A stretch of DNA of 64,000 nucleotides, taken from the NCBI RefSeq assembly GCF_037042905.1, contig NC_087247.1, positions 59,481,920 through 59,545,919 on the forward strand, in the 5' to 3' direction. The notes under the pieces are model-generated. The model did not search any database, was not told the origin of the DNA, and was given only the letters and a program-made list of their open reading frames with translations. The position numbers and the translations under genes were made by a program. This document shows positions 34,579-47,100 of the stretch, in pieces (the stretch's first letter is position 1; every line of letters begins with the position of its first letter). Source of the stretch: Lytechinus pictus (lineage: Eukaryota > Echinodermata > Echinoidea > Temnopleuroida > Toxopneustidae).

Positions 34579-35922
34579 TAATTCAAATTTTTGTCAAAAT
34601 ATGCAACAAAATAAGTTACAAAAACTTATATTTCTTTGTATTGTGAACTATATTTTATATTGATTCTGCTGTAATCAAACAAATACTTGCACTTCAGTTT
34701 TTCTAATTATTTTGATTCAACAAAGAGTTACTTTATCAATAAAATATGTAAAAATTGAATATTTGAACTTTGATAATTCTGGTTTGTTAATACATAACTT
34801 GTAAAATTGTCAAATTTATTGTATTGGTCAACATTATTTTTTCTGTACTGCACAAAATAGAAAGAGAATGAACAGTTAACTAACTATTCAGCTCTTTCTC
34901 TTTACATCCAATTTTTATTTTGTTAAATTCAGTTTATATTATCATTTGCTTCCAATTTTTATTATGAATGTATCACTACTTCACCCATTAATAAAGTACT
35001 AATCTTGTCCTGAACGCTGATCATCCACAAAATTACAGTTGGACAGCTACAAGGGAATAAAGCACTACCATATACATGTATGCATTCATTTGTTTTCATT
35101 AATAAAACATTTTAGGGATGATTCAATGCCCCTATGCTTAAACTTTACTGCATTTGAGATGGCCCACTATAACTAGGACCCTAAATTCCTATAGATGAGA
35201 TTTCCCTTTAAAATTATAAGTGAAATGGAGAGTATAGCCAAGTATGATGGTGGTCCCCAAGTCTGCTCAACTAACGATTTGAGTTAAGGTTTAACATGAA
35301 TTTCTTTTCATTTCACAAAATCTTTCAGTTTATAATGTTTCTTTTATTATTATGAGTGTGCCAAATATCTCATCAAAAATTGAGAGAAATATACGATTTT
35401 CTTGAAAAAACATCGGCCAATCATTTTCAGATTGAACAAAAAGATGGTGCCCCATGTCTGTGAACCCATTCACTTTACAGACGATTTGGGGATTTTGATG
35501 AAAAAGGCTGCATTTTGAGGTCGTCATATGAAATGCCCAAAATTCATTATTTTTCACCATTTTGAGTCAGATTTTTAAAATGAATATCTTTATATGTATT
35601 ACATGTGTAAAGTTTGTGTTCGTTGCGTATATTCTTTTACTAGATTTGCGCAGATACGCGTGTGCGCACACTTGGGGGAACTTGCCATAGTCATATTAGA
35701 GGAGATATAATGTCTTGACAGAATTCATGTTCAGGCAAGTACAAAACTAGAATTAGGAAAAGACTGATCCAAAGCTACTGCAAATGTTCCCATGCATTAC
35801 AAATTGTTTTGTTTATACCATAGACCTACTTCATACTTGCCTTAATTGTTGTAAATTTTGATTTGCATTTGATATTTTGGCTTGCATGGAATTATGGACA
35901 GCTATAATGGTGATCTCTCTTA
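34579..35922. other. AT-rich intergenic DNA
   Basis: Only short frames occur (for example 35330-35560 on the - strand), without domains or splice support. No clear element ends were seen. Confidence 0.35.
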
Positions 35923-36703
35923 AAAGGTCAAGTCCACCCAGAAAAATGTTGATTTGAGTCAAGAGAGAAAAATCAAACAAACAAAACGCTAAAAATTTCA
36001 TCAAAATCGGATGTAAAATAAGAAAGTTATGAAACGCTTATTTTTTCACAAAACAGTTATATGCACAACTCAGTGATATGCAAATGAGAGAGTCGATGAT
36101 ATCCCTCACTCACTATTTCTTTTGTTTTTTAATTGTTTAAATTATACAATATTCAGGGGTGTGAGTGGTCACAAATAAAAAGATCTGAAAAAAAGCTGAA
36201 ACTTGGAGAAAAAGTCTGAAATAGAAAGAGCTCCCATACTGTTCGTACAGAGGAAAGCCAAAAATAAGCTGAAATTAAGCTGAAAATCAGAACGAAAAAA
36301 ATCTGAAATCAGATAAAAATCTGAACTCTCACACCCCTGATTATTTCAATTTTTAAATATTTGACCATAAGGACAAACTTGACTGAACCATAGATTTTAC
36401 AATGGCATGTCCACATGTTCAGGGAGGAAGAAAAAAAAAATCCACGGGAGAATGAGGAAAAAATTAGAATATTTCATATTTCATAAAATGAAATACAAAA
36501 GAAATAGTGAGTGACGTCATCATTCCCTCATTTGCATAACAACCAGGATGTGCATATAACTGTTTTGTAAAATTATGCGAAACTTCAAAATGTCATAACT
36601 TTCTTATTTTACATCCAATTTTTATCAAATTTTCAGTGTTATTCTTGTTGGATTTTCCTCTTTTTATTCATATCAACTTTTTGTTGGGGTGATCTTGTCC
36701 TTT
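35923..36703. mobile_element. AAAGGTCAAGTCC-type TA MITE, complete fold-back copy
   Basis: TA flanks both ends (35921-35922, 36704-36705). The left arm starts AAAGGTCAAGTCCACCC and the right arm ends GGGGTGATCTTGTCCTTT. The arms of roughly 190 bp are inverted copies ('aaaatcggatgtaaaataagaaagttatg', 'gatgatatccctcactcactatttcttttg'). The middle carries a second element at 36154-36339. Confidence 0.8.
36154..36339. mobile_element. 186-bp hAT-like MITE nested in the TA MITE
   Basis: The ends are CAGGGGTGTGAG and CTCTCACACCCCTG, inverted. The interior repeats 'ctgaaa' and 'aagctgaaa' in both halves. ATT stands on both sides. It sits in the centre of the 35923-36703 element and so is younger than it. 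Confidence 0.7.
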
Positions 36704-37024
36704 TAAATAATAATTTACAACATGATTAGAATAAAACCAAATGGAATTTATCTGATTGTTCTATTATAATGAAGTGATATGATTCTCCCCTATCACTTTA
36801 CCTTCTTCTCCCCCTCCCCCCCCTCTCTCTCTCTGGGAAGAAGCATACAAATATATGCAACATGTTACAAGCACAATTATTATTATGATACATCTATAGA
36901 AGAAAGAAAATACAATTCACAGATATAATGTAAATATACAATATATTTTGTAGCATTTATTATCAATGATTTTAGGTTAGCGTCCATCAACTTTTACGTT
37001 AATAATAGAAAATATTATAATAAA

Positions 37025-37777
37025 ATATTGTCCATTGACCCAAAATGACCTTAGACCATGATCATGTGACCTAATACATGTGCAAAACAATCATTCATAC
37101 TAGATTACCCTTATGTCGATGTTTCATGAGCTAGATCCATAAATTTTCTAAGTTATGATGCCAACTCAACACATATTCCCAACACGGCCACAGTTCATTG
37201 ACCTTTGACCTTGGTCATGTGACTTGAAATTCACACAGGATATTCAATGATACTTGATTACTCTTATGTCCAAGTTTCATGACCTAGATCCATAAACTTT
37301 TTAAGTTATGATGACAATTCCTCAAATAACCCCAACATGGCCAAAGTTAATTGACCTTTAAATGACATTTGACCTTAATCATGTGAACTGAAACTAAGGT
37401 AGGATCTTCAGTGATACACTATTACCCCTATGTCTAAGTTTTTATGAACTAGGTCCATATACTTTCTAAGTTATGACATTTCAAAAACTTAACCTTGGTT
37501 AAGATTTTGATATTGAGTCCCCAAACCTGGTCTAACTTCATTGGACCTAAATGACCTTTTGACCTTGGTCTTGTGACCTGAAACTCAGGCAAGATGTTCA
37601 GTAATACTTGATTACCCTTATGTCCAAGTTTCATAAACTAGGTCCAAATACTTTCTAAGTTATGATGACATTTCAAAAACTTAACCTTGGTTAAGATTTC
37701 AACGTTGACGACGCTGCTGCCGTCGCCGTTGGAAAAGCGGCGCCTATAGTCTCGCTCTGCTATACAGGCGAGACAAT
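37025..37777 (+). repeat. AGGTCA-repeat family copy 3 (5'-truncated)
   Basis: It contains a perfect TGACCTTTGACCT at 37199-37211 and a variant with an extra T near 37551. The tail is 'gacgctgctgccgtcgccgttgg..gctatacaggcgagacaa'. The AACAAGTGG start is missing. Confidence 0.75.
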
Positions 37778-38008
37778 AAAACCTTATTTGGATATTTTGA
37801 TGGAATAAAAATATACAACTACATTTGCGTAGGTTAGAAAATAAACAATTTCAATACACATTCTGCACAAATGTTTAGATTTCATGCCTGTCCAAAATAA
37901 CCATAATAATTCACAGGTATAATGCATATAAATACAAACCTGTTCCAAATCTAAGATCTCTTCATAAAGACTTGTAGCTGTTGTTAATGCAAAGTTTTAA
38001 GGTGAATG

Positions 38009-38107
38009 GGGGATTATGCACCGGAACTCTGGAATAGTATCCCACACAATTTAATGCAAGTTCATACAATTGGGCAATTCAAGTTTGCACTGAAAACATA
38101 TTTTTGA
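38009..38107 (+). pseudogene. Non-LTR retrotransposon ORF2 C-terminus (5'-truncated LINE)
   Basis: This frame gives GDYAPELWNSIPHNL, then GQFKFALKTYF, then TGA. That is the characteristic end of reverse-transcriptase ORFs in the L2/CR1-like non-LTR retrotransposons. No upstream RT motifs are present, so it is a short 3' remnant typical of incomplete reverse transcription. The exact clade cannot be given. Confidence 0.7.
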
Positions 38108-39689
38108 ACTGAAAATATCACCATAGCATTACCAGCAGCTTTCCCCTATCTGTTCTTCTTTCATTTTCCTAACCTGCATTGAGACCTTTAAAAAGTAAAA
38201 TGCCTATACAAGATCTGTTCTGTTATTACTATCATCATTACTAATTTGCAGTTATTTCTGAAAATTAAAATTTGCAACCATTGCTAAAAACTAAGACAAA
38301 TATAAATTCTTTGGTATTCTCATTAGATATAGAGCATTTTTAACAAAATCCCTTTTGTATATTACACCATCAGTGGGCAATTAGTTCTGAATGATTATAT
38401 CAACTTGCCGACTCATATAATCTCTCTGAATAAAGGCCCTGTGAAACCTGAGAATGCCTTCAACAAAGCAGAAAATGATCATCTATCAATATCTCCATTA
38501 AAAAACTTATTTATATCCATGTTTCATTGTGATACCAGAATGTGAAATACAACAAAAATCTTTAGTTAAAAACACTCTTATCATTTGTTTACTTTATGAT
38601 CACAAATGTCAGATTATGATATATAATGCCTTCTTACTCATCACAATAGCACACTGAGAAAATAGTTATTCATGAGAAAATGATGAATTCTGCAATACAT
38701 TTGGTTGTTTCTTGTTTAAACCTGATCACTACTCATCCTAAATTTCAACAGACAAGTAATTGCTTGATCATGAATCATTTAAATTTCCTTTTACACACAT
38801 AAACTGAAAAATCGATTTAAAATAATACTTTAGAGGTTTTCCTGGTCTATTAAGACTTCCAACTTGTATATGAAATAGTAATGATTAGTAGAACTCTGTT
38901 ACTCACAATGCACACAATTCATTCACTTTTTTCATTACATAACTAAATAATAATTTGCAACAATGAATATGAAACTAGTAACAGAAAAATTGCAGCATAT
39001 ATAAAGTAAACTTTAAATATATAAGGCAAAATATTTCAGTAAATCTTTCAGGTATACATGTATTTAATGTATATTTAAGCATCTTATAATGCACTCAACT
39101 GAGATTGATATCCAAGGAATATAGGGCATAATATATCCAGAGAGAGCAATATTGACTGATTTAGTCATTTTCTTGTCTGTTGCGTATATGCAATGTGACT
39201 ATTTCAGTGTCAATACTATAATGTACATATAATGCACATTTATCAGTGCGTTATGGCGATGCAGCACACTCAAGGGTATTCGCATGTTATTGCTAAAACC
39301 TGAGATGCCTGCATTGCCACTAACTCCACAAATTTAAATATGTGCATTATTTGTCTTATAAAACGGAAATCAGTGTGAATTCATAAGAAAAGGTTGCTCG
39401 AATCTCTCTAAATTTTTTAGGATTGCATAGATTGAAAGGTATTATGATATCACAGGTGTATCTAGTATGCATGTAGCACCAGCAGCATGCCTTTCCTTTG
39501 AAAGAATGCGTATTTCAGATGGTGTCTCAGTTTAAGGGCTATGGGCAAAATGATGCACCCAAAATGCAGTGCTGCAAGAAAAATGCATGGCTGGGTGGTT
39601 ACATGAAATTAAAGCATAAACATTTGACTTGCATACCCACTCACTACTGGCTACATCTCTGAACCCGTTTTATAAAACAAATTATTAAT
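38108..39689. other. AT-rich DNA downstream of IPPK and the LINE tail
   Basis: No gene or repeat with recognisable ends was seen. Confidence 0.35.
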
Positions 39690-40500
39690 ACTGAACAAAC
39701 TTAACAAATTTCAAAAAAACACTATGCTCATCATGCTTATCTGTTAGTTTGGCCAAGGAGGTTTCAAATGAGATGGAGTAACAGCAAATAAAATCCCTTT
39801 GAACAAGGTTAAAAACCGCCAGCAGAAAGTATGTCAGGCATGCACTTTGCTCAACATCTCTTGCAATTGTGTAGACAAATGATTCCCGCATGACTCCGCA
39901 GCTATAGGTCATATATTAAAGGGAAATATGCTATTGTGATGATAATTACTTTTTCGCTGCATCTTGGTCTGGTTATATGTGTAGTACATAATTCGAAGGC
40001 ATGCGAAAATAAACTCTGCAATATGTCCTGAAATATGACTCAAATTTACTCAACTGGGCATGTACGGGCACTCATCTGGCATATACAATAATGAATAACA
40101 ATATTCCACCGACCACATTTGAAATTTTCATTCACCGCAAACGATCAGAAAAAGTGTTAAAATCTGGTTTCAGGAAAGGTCAAATTCTTACTTTTTTCAC
40201 TAATCAAAGGTTAATTGATATAATCTGGGCAGTATATCGGTGTAATAGTGCTTGGTTATTGATGTCTTGTAATGCGTTCAAATTTCAGTTTGTTTATTAA
40301 TATGAAAGATTGAAAATTGATACAAATGGATATTGGTAAAATTTCACTCCTCGGATTTCTTCACTGAAACTGGTGGCTTCGAAGGCGGACATGAAAAAGG
40401 TCCTTACTGCCGTTCTTTCTTTTGTGCTTCTTTAGAAGTGAACAGCTGCTTGAATAAATTTGTTGCCTGTTGGATCTCCAGTCATAGAATCTTCTTGGTT
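39690..40500 (+). repeat. Diverged ~800-bp dispersed repeat, copy B
   Basis: It pairs with 20690-21480. Matching phrases include 'gtagacaaatgattcc', 'gtgatgataattactttttcgctgc', 'aaatttactcaactggg' and 'ttcttttgtgcttctttagaa'. The open frames here are not conserved between the copies. Confidence 0.55.
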
Positions 40501-41162
40501 TGGCAGAATTTAGTTACTAAACAGCTTCATGATATCGACAGATACACTTATAAAACACAATTAAAATATCCACCTTATCGACTAAGAATAATACATCTTA
40601 TCCTAAGGCTTACATTAAAAAATAGATCAGAAAAAAATCTTAAGCATCAAGGATATGCATTTCATACATATGATAATTGATATACAAAATAATGGAAAAA
40701 TAAACAGACTCTTATTTTCATACACACAAAAAATGGTGGAATATAATCATGTATGACAACCAATCATATCAAGTTATAACAAATAAAACAAAAAGTTCTA
40801 CAAACAATCACAAAGATAATTGATTGAGATTTCATTAAATGCGGAATTTGTGAAACTATTGTGAAGCAAAATTATAAATGTGAATATAAGACAAAGTTTC
40901 TGTCCTATACCTTCTATCATAGATTTACAAATGATTTTCAAACGAATTGGGAGAAGGTTTTATAATGCATTTTTTCCTCAATATTTCAATGATATTTTTT
41001 ACTTTCTGTCAACACATTATTTTAAGTTCACTATACAGCAAGATTCAATCTGAAATTGATGTCCAGTTTGCAATCATAAAATCAAATCTGTGTAACTGAA
41101 TACTTAGCTTAGATGAAATTTGTTGCAGTAAGAAATCTTGATTGCCAGCTCAGAATTCAACA

Positions 41163-44100
41163 TTACCTGCTATGATAGGTTTCTGAGATAAGGTGTTTTT
41201 GTTTATGGTAATAAGGAATCTTAGCAGGTGACTTAGAATCTAGGTCGACTAGGTGACATGCTACATGGAATCTCTGTTCCTTCAAGGATACAATATCCCC
41301 ATCCATGGTACTGAAGGGTGGAAGAGAAATAAAAGAAAGGAATGAGAAAGAGGGAGAGGTGGGCAGCGTGATACAAAAGACAAAATATAGGAAAAAAATA
41401 TTATAAGCTTCATTGGAATTTGGGCAACAAAAATAGTTTGAAGTAAAATTAGATTATAAGAAGGCACTACAGATTTCATAATTCCACATGTATAAAGTGA
41501 AGTTTCATTTTTGTAGTTGTGATAAACTTAAAACATTTGACAATATCTACCAAAATCAATAAAATTTTGATATCCAAGAAGATTTGCAAGAGCGAAAAAA
41601 ACCATAACTTTTCATGCATAAAGAGAGTGAAAGGAAAATGAATAACTTTGTTTAAACAAGTGGAACGCCTCTGGCTGTCTCGCCTGCATTACGCAATTCA
41701 AAATAGCAGCAGTGCTGACTTTGAAAACAGCAATTGAATAATTATTCACAAAAGAAAACACTCAAAATACTATGTTCATTGACCCAACATGATCTTTGAC
41801 TATGATCATGTGACCTAAGACGTGTGCAAAACAATCATTCATACTTGATTACCCTTATACATGTATATCTATTTTTCATGAACTACTAGTACATGTGTAG
41901 ATCCATAAACTTTCTAAGTTCTGATGCCAATTAAACAAATACCCCCAACACGGCCAAAGTTCACTGACCTTAAATGACCTTTGATCTTGGTCATGTGACC
42001 TGAAACACGCACAGGATATTCAAGGATACATAGTTACTCTTATGTCCAAGTTTCATGACCTGTAGATCTATAAACTTTTAAAGTTATGATGTCAATTTCA
42101 CAAATACCCCCAACATTATCAAATTTTGTTGACCCTAAATGACCTTTGACCTTGGTCATGTGACCTGAAACTCGCATAGGATGTTCAGGGATACTTCATT
42201 GCTCTTATGTCTAAGTTTCATGAACTAGATCCATAAAATTTCAGAGTTATGATGACAATTCCACAAATATCCCCGACATGGTCAAAGTTTGTTGACCCCA
42301 AGTGACCTTGGTCATGTGACCTAAAACTCAGGCAGGATCTTCAGTGATACACTATCACCCTTATCTCCAAGTTTCATGGACTAGGTCAAAATACTTTCTA
42401 AGTTATGACGATATTTCAAAAACTTAACCTTGGTTAAGATTTCAATTTTGACGACACCGTCGTCGGAAAAGCAGCGCCTATAGTATCGCTCAGCTATGCA
42501 GGCGATACAAAAAACTAGAATATCTTCCGCTTGCAAATAGCCTACTTAGCTTGCCGTTGACAAGCTTACGCAAGTCTCTGAAAGTTAAAATGTGCAACAT
42601 TCATACCCTTGCATGGCCATATCCATTACAAAAAAAATGCTGCACATTTACCTTTCCACGAGGGAACTGTGCCTTAAAAAGCAAGACATAAAAAGGTCCT
42701 GAGCATACCTTGAAATGTCTGCTGCTTTGAATGTAATCAAAACAGAGCAATCCCTAGCTGTCCTTGACATCATGTAGGTTTTGAGAAGATTTACACACTC
42801 TTGAATTGGTAGATCTTTTACCTCATCATCACTCAATCTCTGCTTTAGAATTGTTGATGAGCTAACTGTCAAAGATGGGTCAGTGATGCTTAATCCCTCC
42901 CTGAAAAGAATTCAAGACAAATCTGAAACTTTATCTGCAATACAAGATAAAACTTACAACATTTGCATTCATAAAAAAATCAATAAAGACTCTAAAACAG
43001 TTTTAAACAAGAATTGTTGTAGTACATACCAGGTAGTCAAAATTTGTGACTTCGCCTTTTCATTCATTAAACAGTAATTTTGGGGAAATGTTTATTTTTG
43101 TATAATTTGTTATAGATTACAACCACACCTTACTCTTTCAAAGAAATGTGGAACTTGAAGAACGTTTGAGACATGAATACCTTACGCAGTTTTGATAGCA
43201 TCAAGGTCTTTGGAAGGATTTTGTCCTTCAATTTACTTAAATTGTTAAGCAGAGCTGTCCATAACAACTCGGCCTGAAATTTTCCTCTATACTACTTCTT
43301 CAAAAAAAAACTTCTCCTCTTTTTTTTGTTCAGAAGATATGGCAACTGCATGATATTAATCCCACTCCAAATTATACATTTCTAGTGATAATCAAAGAAA
43401 AAATAACTACATATTGTATAACATATGATTAGCCATCATATATTCTTTTTATAACATCTGTCAGTCTGCAAGTATGTTAAAGAGCAAATGAGCAAGATTT
43501 ATCCAAGTCCTCTCATGGCTGAATTCATATCCCTGCAAAATCTTGTGAATTGTGAGACATTCTTTCTCAAAGAATTAAACCATTTTCTCCTTGAGTAAAA
43601 TTGATTATTTTTGTACCACAGGAAAGAGTAAACGTTACTCTTTTATATTGAATATTTCTTTAGAATCAAATATTTTGATAAATAAGTGAATTTCAAGCCT
43701 GAAAAGATACCTCAACAGAATTTTCTTCTTCAGTTTTCTCTTGCAAATTTTGTGTTTTGGGCACAAACATTATTTATATCGATCATCAGAAAGCTCAAAA
43801 TACATACTTTCATACAATGTCACTCTTGTTATGTGGCACTTTTTAGATGGGTCAGCAGCCAGCTTTTTCCATCAAGATGCAAGACGAGATTTCTGAAATT
43901 TCTAAGTAGCATAAAATCTAGGGTTCTGATTTGCTGAATAATGTTTAAAAAAAACAGGCGCGGGTAATTTGAAGAGATTAGCACATGGTGTGACCTTGCA
44001 AAGGCCCAGTGTGGGGAACATTGGAATTTGTGTGGGTGTGTGGTCTCTATGACCAATCAGAGCGCAGTATTCTTGTTTTTGAGCTGCTAAATGTACTTGG

Positions 44101-47100
44101 CCTATGGAAAGCTGGCTGCTGACCCATCTAAAATACCTCTTCTTATAAAAATCACATCATATTAAAGCTTAGATCTTCAGCTTTATCATAAGCTAAAAAT
44201 CATTTGGGCTCAAATAGAAATTAAGTGTAAAAACAATAACTTTTGTTGCATGAAAATAATTATTTTGTTTCATGTTTTAGATCAAAAGTTTTCCCTATAT
44301 TACAAAATCTTTTTAAAAATCCAAACACATGACCTGAAAGAATTATTTTTCTTCTTTATAAAGATACCACAAACATGAAATGAAATTTGGTCAATATTTA
44401 ATAATAATAATAATAATATAGGGTATTTATATTGCGCACATATCCACCTTGTTAGGTGCTCAAGGCGCTCCTATATTACCCGGCTAAGCTAGGCGTTCAT
44501 AGCGCACACAGCTTTTTAAGGAATTACTTCCTACCGGTACCCATTTACCTCACCTGGGTTGAGTGCAGCACATTGTGGATCAGTTTCTTGCCGAAGGAAA
44601 TTATGCTATGGCTGGGATTCGAACCCACAACCCTCTGTTTCAAAGTCCGAAGACTAATCCACTGGACCACAACGCTCCACATTTAGAGCAGCAATGGCCG
44701 AATAAAAAGAGGTGTTTTGGTCCGCACCAAGCTCATTAACAATGCAAAAACCCTCTAGTCATGAATATCACTTGGATAAAAGAAGCTACTTTTTGAGGGC
44801 TTGCTGACTGATTGACATCAAACCATGTCTTAAATTGACTACTTGACAATATTCTCTTACCTTACAGTTAATGCCTCTGATAAACATACTCTACTTCCCT
44901 ACCTTAGGAAAATTATTCAATAATGAGAATAAAAATGCATTGCACTATTGATTGTGATCAGGGAAAAATTTACCATTTAGTTTTGATAGTTGGGTAAGAT
45001 GGAATTAGGTTTTTTGTTAAAATTGTAGTTATAAATAATTATGACTTGATACAGTTTTATATTCAGTTACAAAATTGGAAAGCTTGTGTAGAGTAATCCA
45101 TGCAGAAAATATTAATTTTGACATACTTACTTCTGCTCAGGATATTGATTAAGATGATTCATGTATCTATTGTATATCTTATGTATCACATCAATACCAA
45201 GAGTGTCCATATGTTGCATAGTTAAGATACGACCAAGGACACAATCATTCGCAAGTCTACAGGAACTAGCATCCTTCTTATGATCTGAAAAAAATAGAAC
45301 AAAATACACCCATTCATTTCACAATGCATTCTATCTTTCCATGTTGAAATTTGTGAAGAATATGATAGGTGGATTAAGGTAATAAACCATATTCATCTGA
45401 TAGCAAGTTGGGTATGTGAATAAATAAAGTAAACTTACTTGATCCATGTTGTTGACCTTCAAAACATGGTATCCATGGTGAAGACCTCTTGCTGATCTCT
45501 TGTAATGTTGATGTTTTATCTGATCGACATAGGGTCTGTATTAGAAGACTTATGATATCTTGAATACAGTCACTGTAAGAAACAAAATTGAAGAGTTTGA
45601 TTCTTCTGGTTACTCAGTCTAGCCCAATTACCCTCTCTTTCTTCTCCCAGACATACTGGCGTCATTAGGCATGGGCCCCATCTCACGAAGAGTTGTGATA
45701 AATCTGATCAACCACAACTATGGAAAGCCAGTAATGCCAACATTTAAAATACATGTTTTTTCAAAATATTTTTTAGATATAATGCGTATCACATATTCCA
45801 CATTGTTTTGACAATTCAATATGCTTCCTCTTCACTCACAAAAAAAAATAATTGTGCAAAGTTCCTGTATAATTTTTTTTTTTGACAATGATGGATTTCC
45901 ATATAGTAAGACGGGACCCTGGTCTTTGAGCATTGCTCGAAATTGTTTTGCCATTTGATAAGCTGCTTGATCAATTTCTCATTGCACAAACTTTGAAATA
46001 CTGAGCAATAAATTGTAGCACTTCGCATGATTATCCTTGTATGGAACTCAAGCCAAGCAAGTTCTGAAATATGGCTATATCCCCAGATTGATTTGTCCAC
46101 TGCCACTTTAATAACCACAGGAATTGTCTCTAATTCTTTAACAGAAAGAGAAATAAGTGTGAAGCTATGAGAAAATTTGCACAAGGTGTAACAATTCATA
46201 CATATTATATGCCTAGCAGAGCAACAAAGCAATCATTATATAGTAAGGTGATTTACCTTTTAGTGAAAGGAGGGATACAACACTCCTCTGATGACAGAGA
46301 TTCATTGTGGCATCCAAACCAACTCTTTATTGCCATGGTGATATTTTCATGATCATCTTCTGTTGGTAATGTCCTTTTTTCTCTTGAATAAATCAGTTCA
46401 CCATCCTATATCAATAAATGATAAAGTGGTAAAATATTTTAGAAGAGGAACTTCCAGAGAGCATCATTTCTCATGGGGCAAATGAATTTACACTGGAGAA
46501 GAGACAATATGAGGAGAAATTTAATTAATATTTCATCCAATCTCTGATTCAACATATGCACTTTTGATATTCCTTTTATTAGATCAATTTCTTTGAAATT
46601 AGATACTCTTTCTTGTTTAGATATTAGAAATTAAACAAATGGGTTCTCTTACATGTAAATTCATTTTGGATAAAATGCAATGACTAAACAATATGCACTA
46701 TTGATATGAGAGCAAATAATAATTTGACTGAAAAGGACAAAAGTAATTACTTGTATTTCAACAAAAAAATTCGACTAAAGAGGTAGGTGTGTTGGCTCAG
46801 TTGGTAGAGCGTCCGTCTCACAACCGGGAGGTCGGAAGCTCAAACCCCGCCCGCGTCAGACCAAAAGACATTAAAAGATGGGTGTTGCTGCTACCCTGTT
46901 TGAAGGGATAGAGCCTGGTCGATCTGGTGCTGCACAGTGGCTGCTGGGCCCACGATCAAAAGGGCAAAAATGAATTTTCTATTCTCAGATTTCTATTTCA
47001 AACAATAAAAAAAGGGGTTTTCATTTTTTTTTTATGAAAGGAGCAAGACAGATAAACCTCTATAAACAAGCTATAATAGGATACTTGTACATCAACAACA

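Noticed and set aside
32294..34663. Related open frames with VSLWMNLFLL on opposite strands
   Set aside because: They fall in the inverted repeat arms and diverge after the shared block, so this is repeat sequence and not a gene family.
44456..44686. 76-codon open frame across a SINE
   Set aside because: It follows the antisense of the tRNA-like head of the SINE, a common false translation.
45816..46232. 138-codon open frame on the - strand
   Set aside because: It lies in IPPK intron 8, overlaps the GGGCCCC/GGGACCC MITE, has no domain and ends in low-complexity sequence.
46793..46860. Functional tRNA gene
   Set aside because: The anticodon and acceptor stems pair imperfectly and the SINE body continues directly. 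The same structure occurs at 63 kb.
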